From positions 143,997,283-144,061,282 of the forward strand of contig CM061921.1 in NCBI GenBank assembly GCA_031002005.1: 64,000 bases of DNA, in the 5' to 3' direction. Under the pieces are notes generated by a model. The model was not told where the DNA came from. It ran no database searches and saw only the letters and a list, made by a program, of their open reading frames with translations. Positions 63,601-64,000 of the stretch are shown here, piece after piece. Source of the DNA: Vandiemenella viatica. Its lineage: Eukaryota > Arthropoda > Insecta > Orthoptera > Morabidae. Within the stretch, counting starts at the first letter, position 1. Each line of letters opens with the position of its first letter. Made by a program: the position numbers and the translations under genes.

Positions 63601-64000
63601 TGGTGCAAGAAGTGCATGAGGCGTACAGACTACCAACCCCAATGTCCATATTTTCAGCAGAGATTATAGCGATCCTTAAAGCAATCAAGTACATAAATGA
63701 AGTGGGTATTGTTAAGGCAGTCATCTGCTCGGATGCTAAAAGCGCCCTACAGGCCATAAAAGGAATCCCCAAAGGCACGTGCAAAAACTACCTAGCGTTT
63801 GAGGCAGCCAGGCAAATAATCAAGGCAACAACGGAGGGAAGAAGAATCAAACTACAATGGATCCCAGGGCACGTCGGCGTAAGAGGAAATGAAGCGGCGG
63901 ATGCCATAGCACGGGGACAATTAAATGCAGCAGATATAGAGGAGATACCCATCCCCTACACCGACTTCAACCACACAATCACACAAATAGTGAAGAAGGA
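60669..64000 (+). pseudogene. ORF2 polyprotein (endonuclease, RT, RNase H), one nonsense codon
   Basis: Starts at the ATG that overlaps the ORF1 stop. A TGA at 60909-60911 (codon 81) interrupts the endonuclease; after it the frame is open to the window end. Endonuclease: IIQWNARSL (N13), LITETWL (E40), GGDFNAHHPLW (D138, N140) and GSDHF (D213, H214), all catalytic residues kept. Reverse transcriptase: DTAPGLDGITYSMI, SYRPISLLSCLAKI, MGFRKGYGTLDN, AAFLDIKDAYNNV, GLPQGDPSSPTLFN and YADDF (658-661, bases 62640-62651). RNase H: FTDGS (D962), SAEIIAI (E998), CSDAKSALQAI (D1022), WIPGHVGVRGNEAAD (D1078), the full set of acidic residues. The C-terminus is beyond the window. If the TGA were a sequencing error or were read through, the product would be complete so far. 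Confidence 0.93.

Larger units (their letters stand above)
58960..64000 (+). mobile_element. I-superfamily LINE, nearly intact, cut by window edge
   Basis: Two-ORF non-LTR retrotransposon: 5' UTR (edge uncertain, at or a little before 58960), ORF1 59201-60676, ORF2 from 60669 past the window end. The domain order endonuclease, reverse transcriptase, RNase H places it in the I superfamily. One nonsense codon is the only defect seen in more than 4.7 kb of coding sequence. Its base composition is less AT-rich than its surroundings. Its 3' end and target duplication lie outside the window. Confidence 0.93.

Noticed and set aside
61406..63784. Minus-strand frames up to 179 codons opposite ORF2
   Set aside because: Shadows of the RT and RNase H coding strand; no motifs.

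Overview
This window reads as a transposon-dense, AT-rich piece of an arthropod nuclear genome, most likely an insect with a large genome such as a cockroach, stick insect or relative. That placement is an inference from repeat types: tRNA-headed SINEs, RTE, CR1/L2-type, jockey-like and I-type LINEs, Tc1/mariner, and a BED-finger hAT. No intact host protein-coding gene, rRNA, functional tRNA or CRISPR array could be recognised. Nearly all recognisable coding sequence is transposon-derived and most of it is broken.

Layout. 1-7 kb: SINE relics, an isolated monomer of a repeat that is tandemly arrayed at 31.3-33.4 kb, and unrecognised AT-rich DNA. 7.6-11.0 kb: a hAT element with 8-bp target duplications and a broken ZBED5-like transposase, hosting a 506-bp mariner-type MITE and a SINE. 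14.8-18.4 kb: a minus-strand RTE copy split by a SINE, a dispersed repeat starting ACTAGCTGAT, a second RTE copy, a jockey-like LINE 3' end and a Tc1 relic, packed almost end to end. 21.1-21.7 kb: an internally deleted mariner-like element with terminal inverted repeats of about 120 bp. 23.3-24.9 kb: a 5'-truncated CR1/L2-type LINE whose 3' UTR carries the same central domain as the common SINE. 25.0-26.1 kb: a Tc1 relic. 30.1-30.9 kb: an inverted repeat with arms of about 200 bp. 31.3-33.4 kb: a degenerate tandem array of two monomer types. 37.3-37.8 kb: a minus-strand LINE C-terminal relic. 40.2-43.9 kb: an old RTE relic followed by a nearly full-length RTE copy with its 5' UTR. 47.4-49.2 kb: an RTE relic holding a SINE with a perfect target duplication, then a Tc1 element with terminal inverted repeats. 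54.0 kb: a small MITE flanked by TTA. 57.2-57.9 kb: a rearranged pseudogene of a conserved animal family of unknown function. 59.2-64.0 kb: the youngest-looking element, an I-superfamily LINE with intact ORF1 and an ORF2 broken by one nonsense codon, running off the window.

Four tRNA-headed SINE groups are present. The dominant one (called SINE-A here) has 21 recognisable copies or fragments plus one diverged relative. SINE-A copies have a pol III A box and B box, a central domain, and a 3' tail ending near the motif GGCGTAAAGCCATAAGTAAA. Different ages are visible: a few copies have clear target duplications, others are heavily decayed.

The parts do not form a cellular pathway. They are a stratigraphy of parasites and hosts: LINEs supplying reverse transcriptase, SINEs using it, and DNA transposons with non-autonomous derivatives. 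The least explained items are the shared SINE/LINE central domain, the long inverted repeat at 30.1-30.9 kb, the two-monomer array at 31.3-33.4 kb, and an orphan 95-codon reading frame at 44.9 kb.
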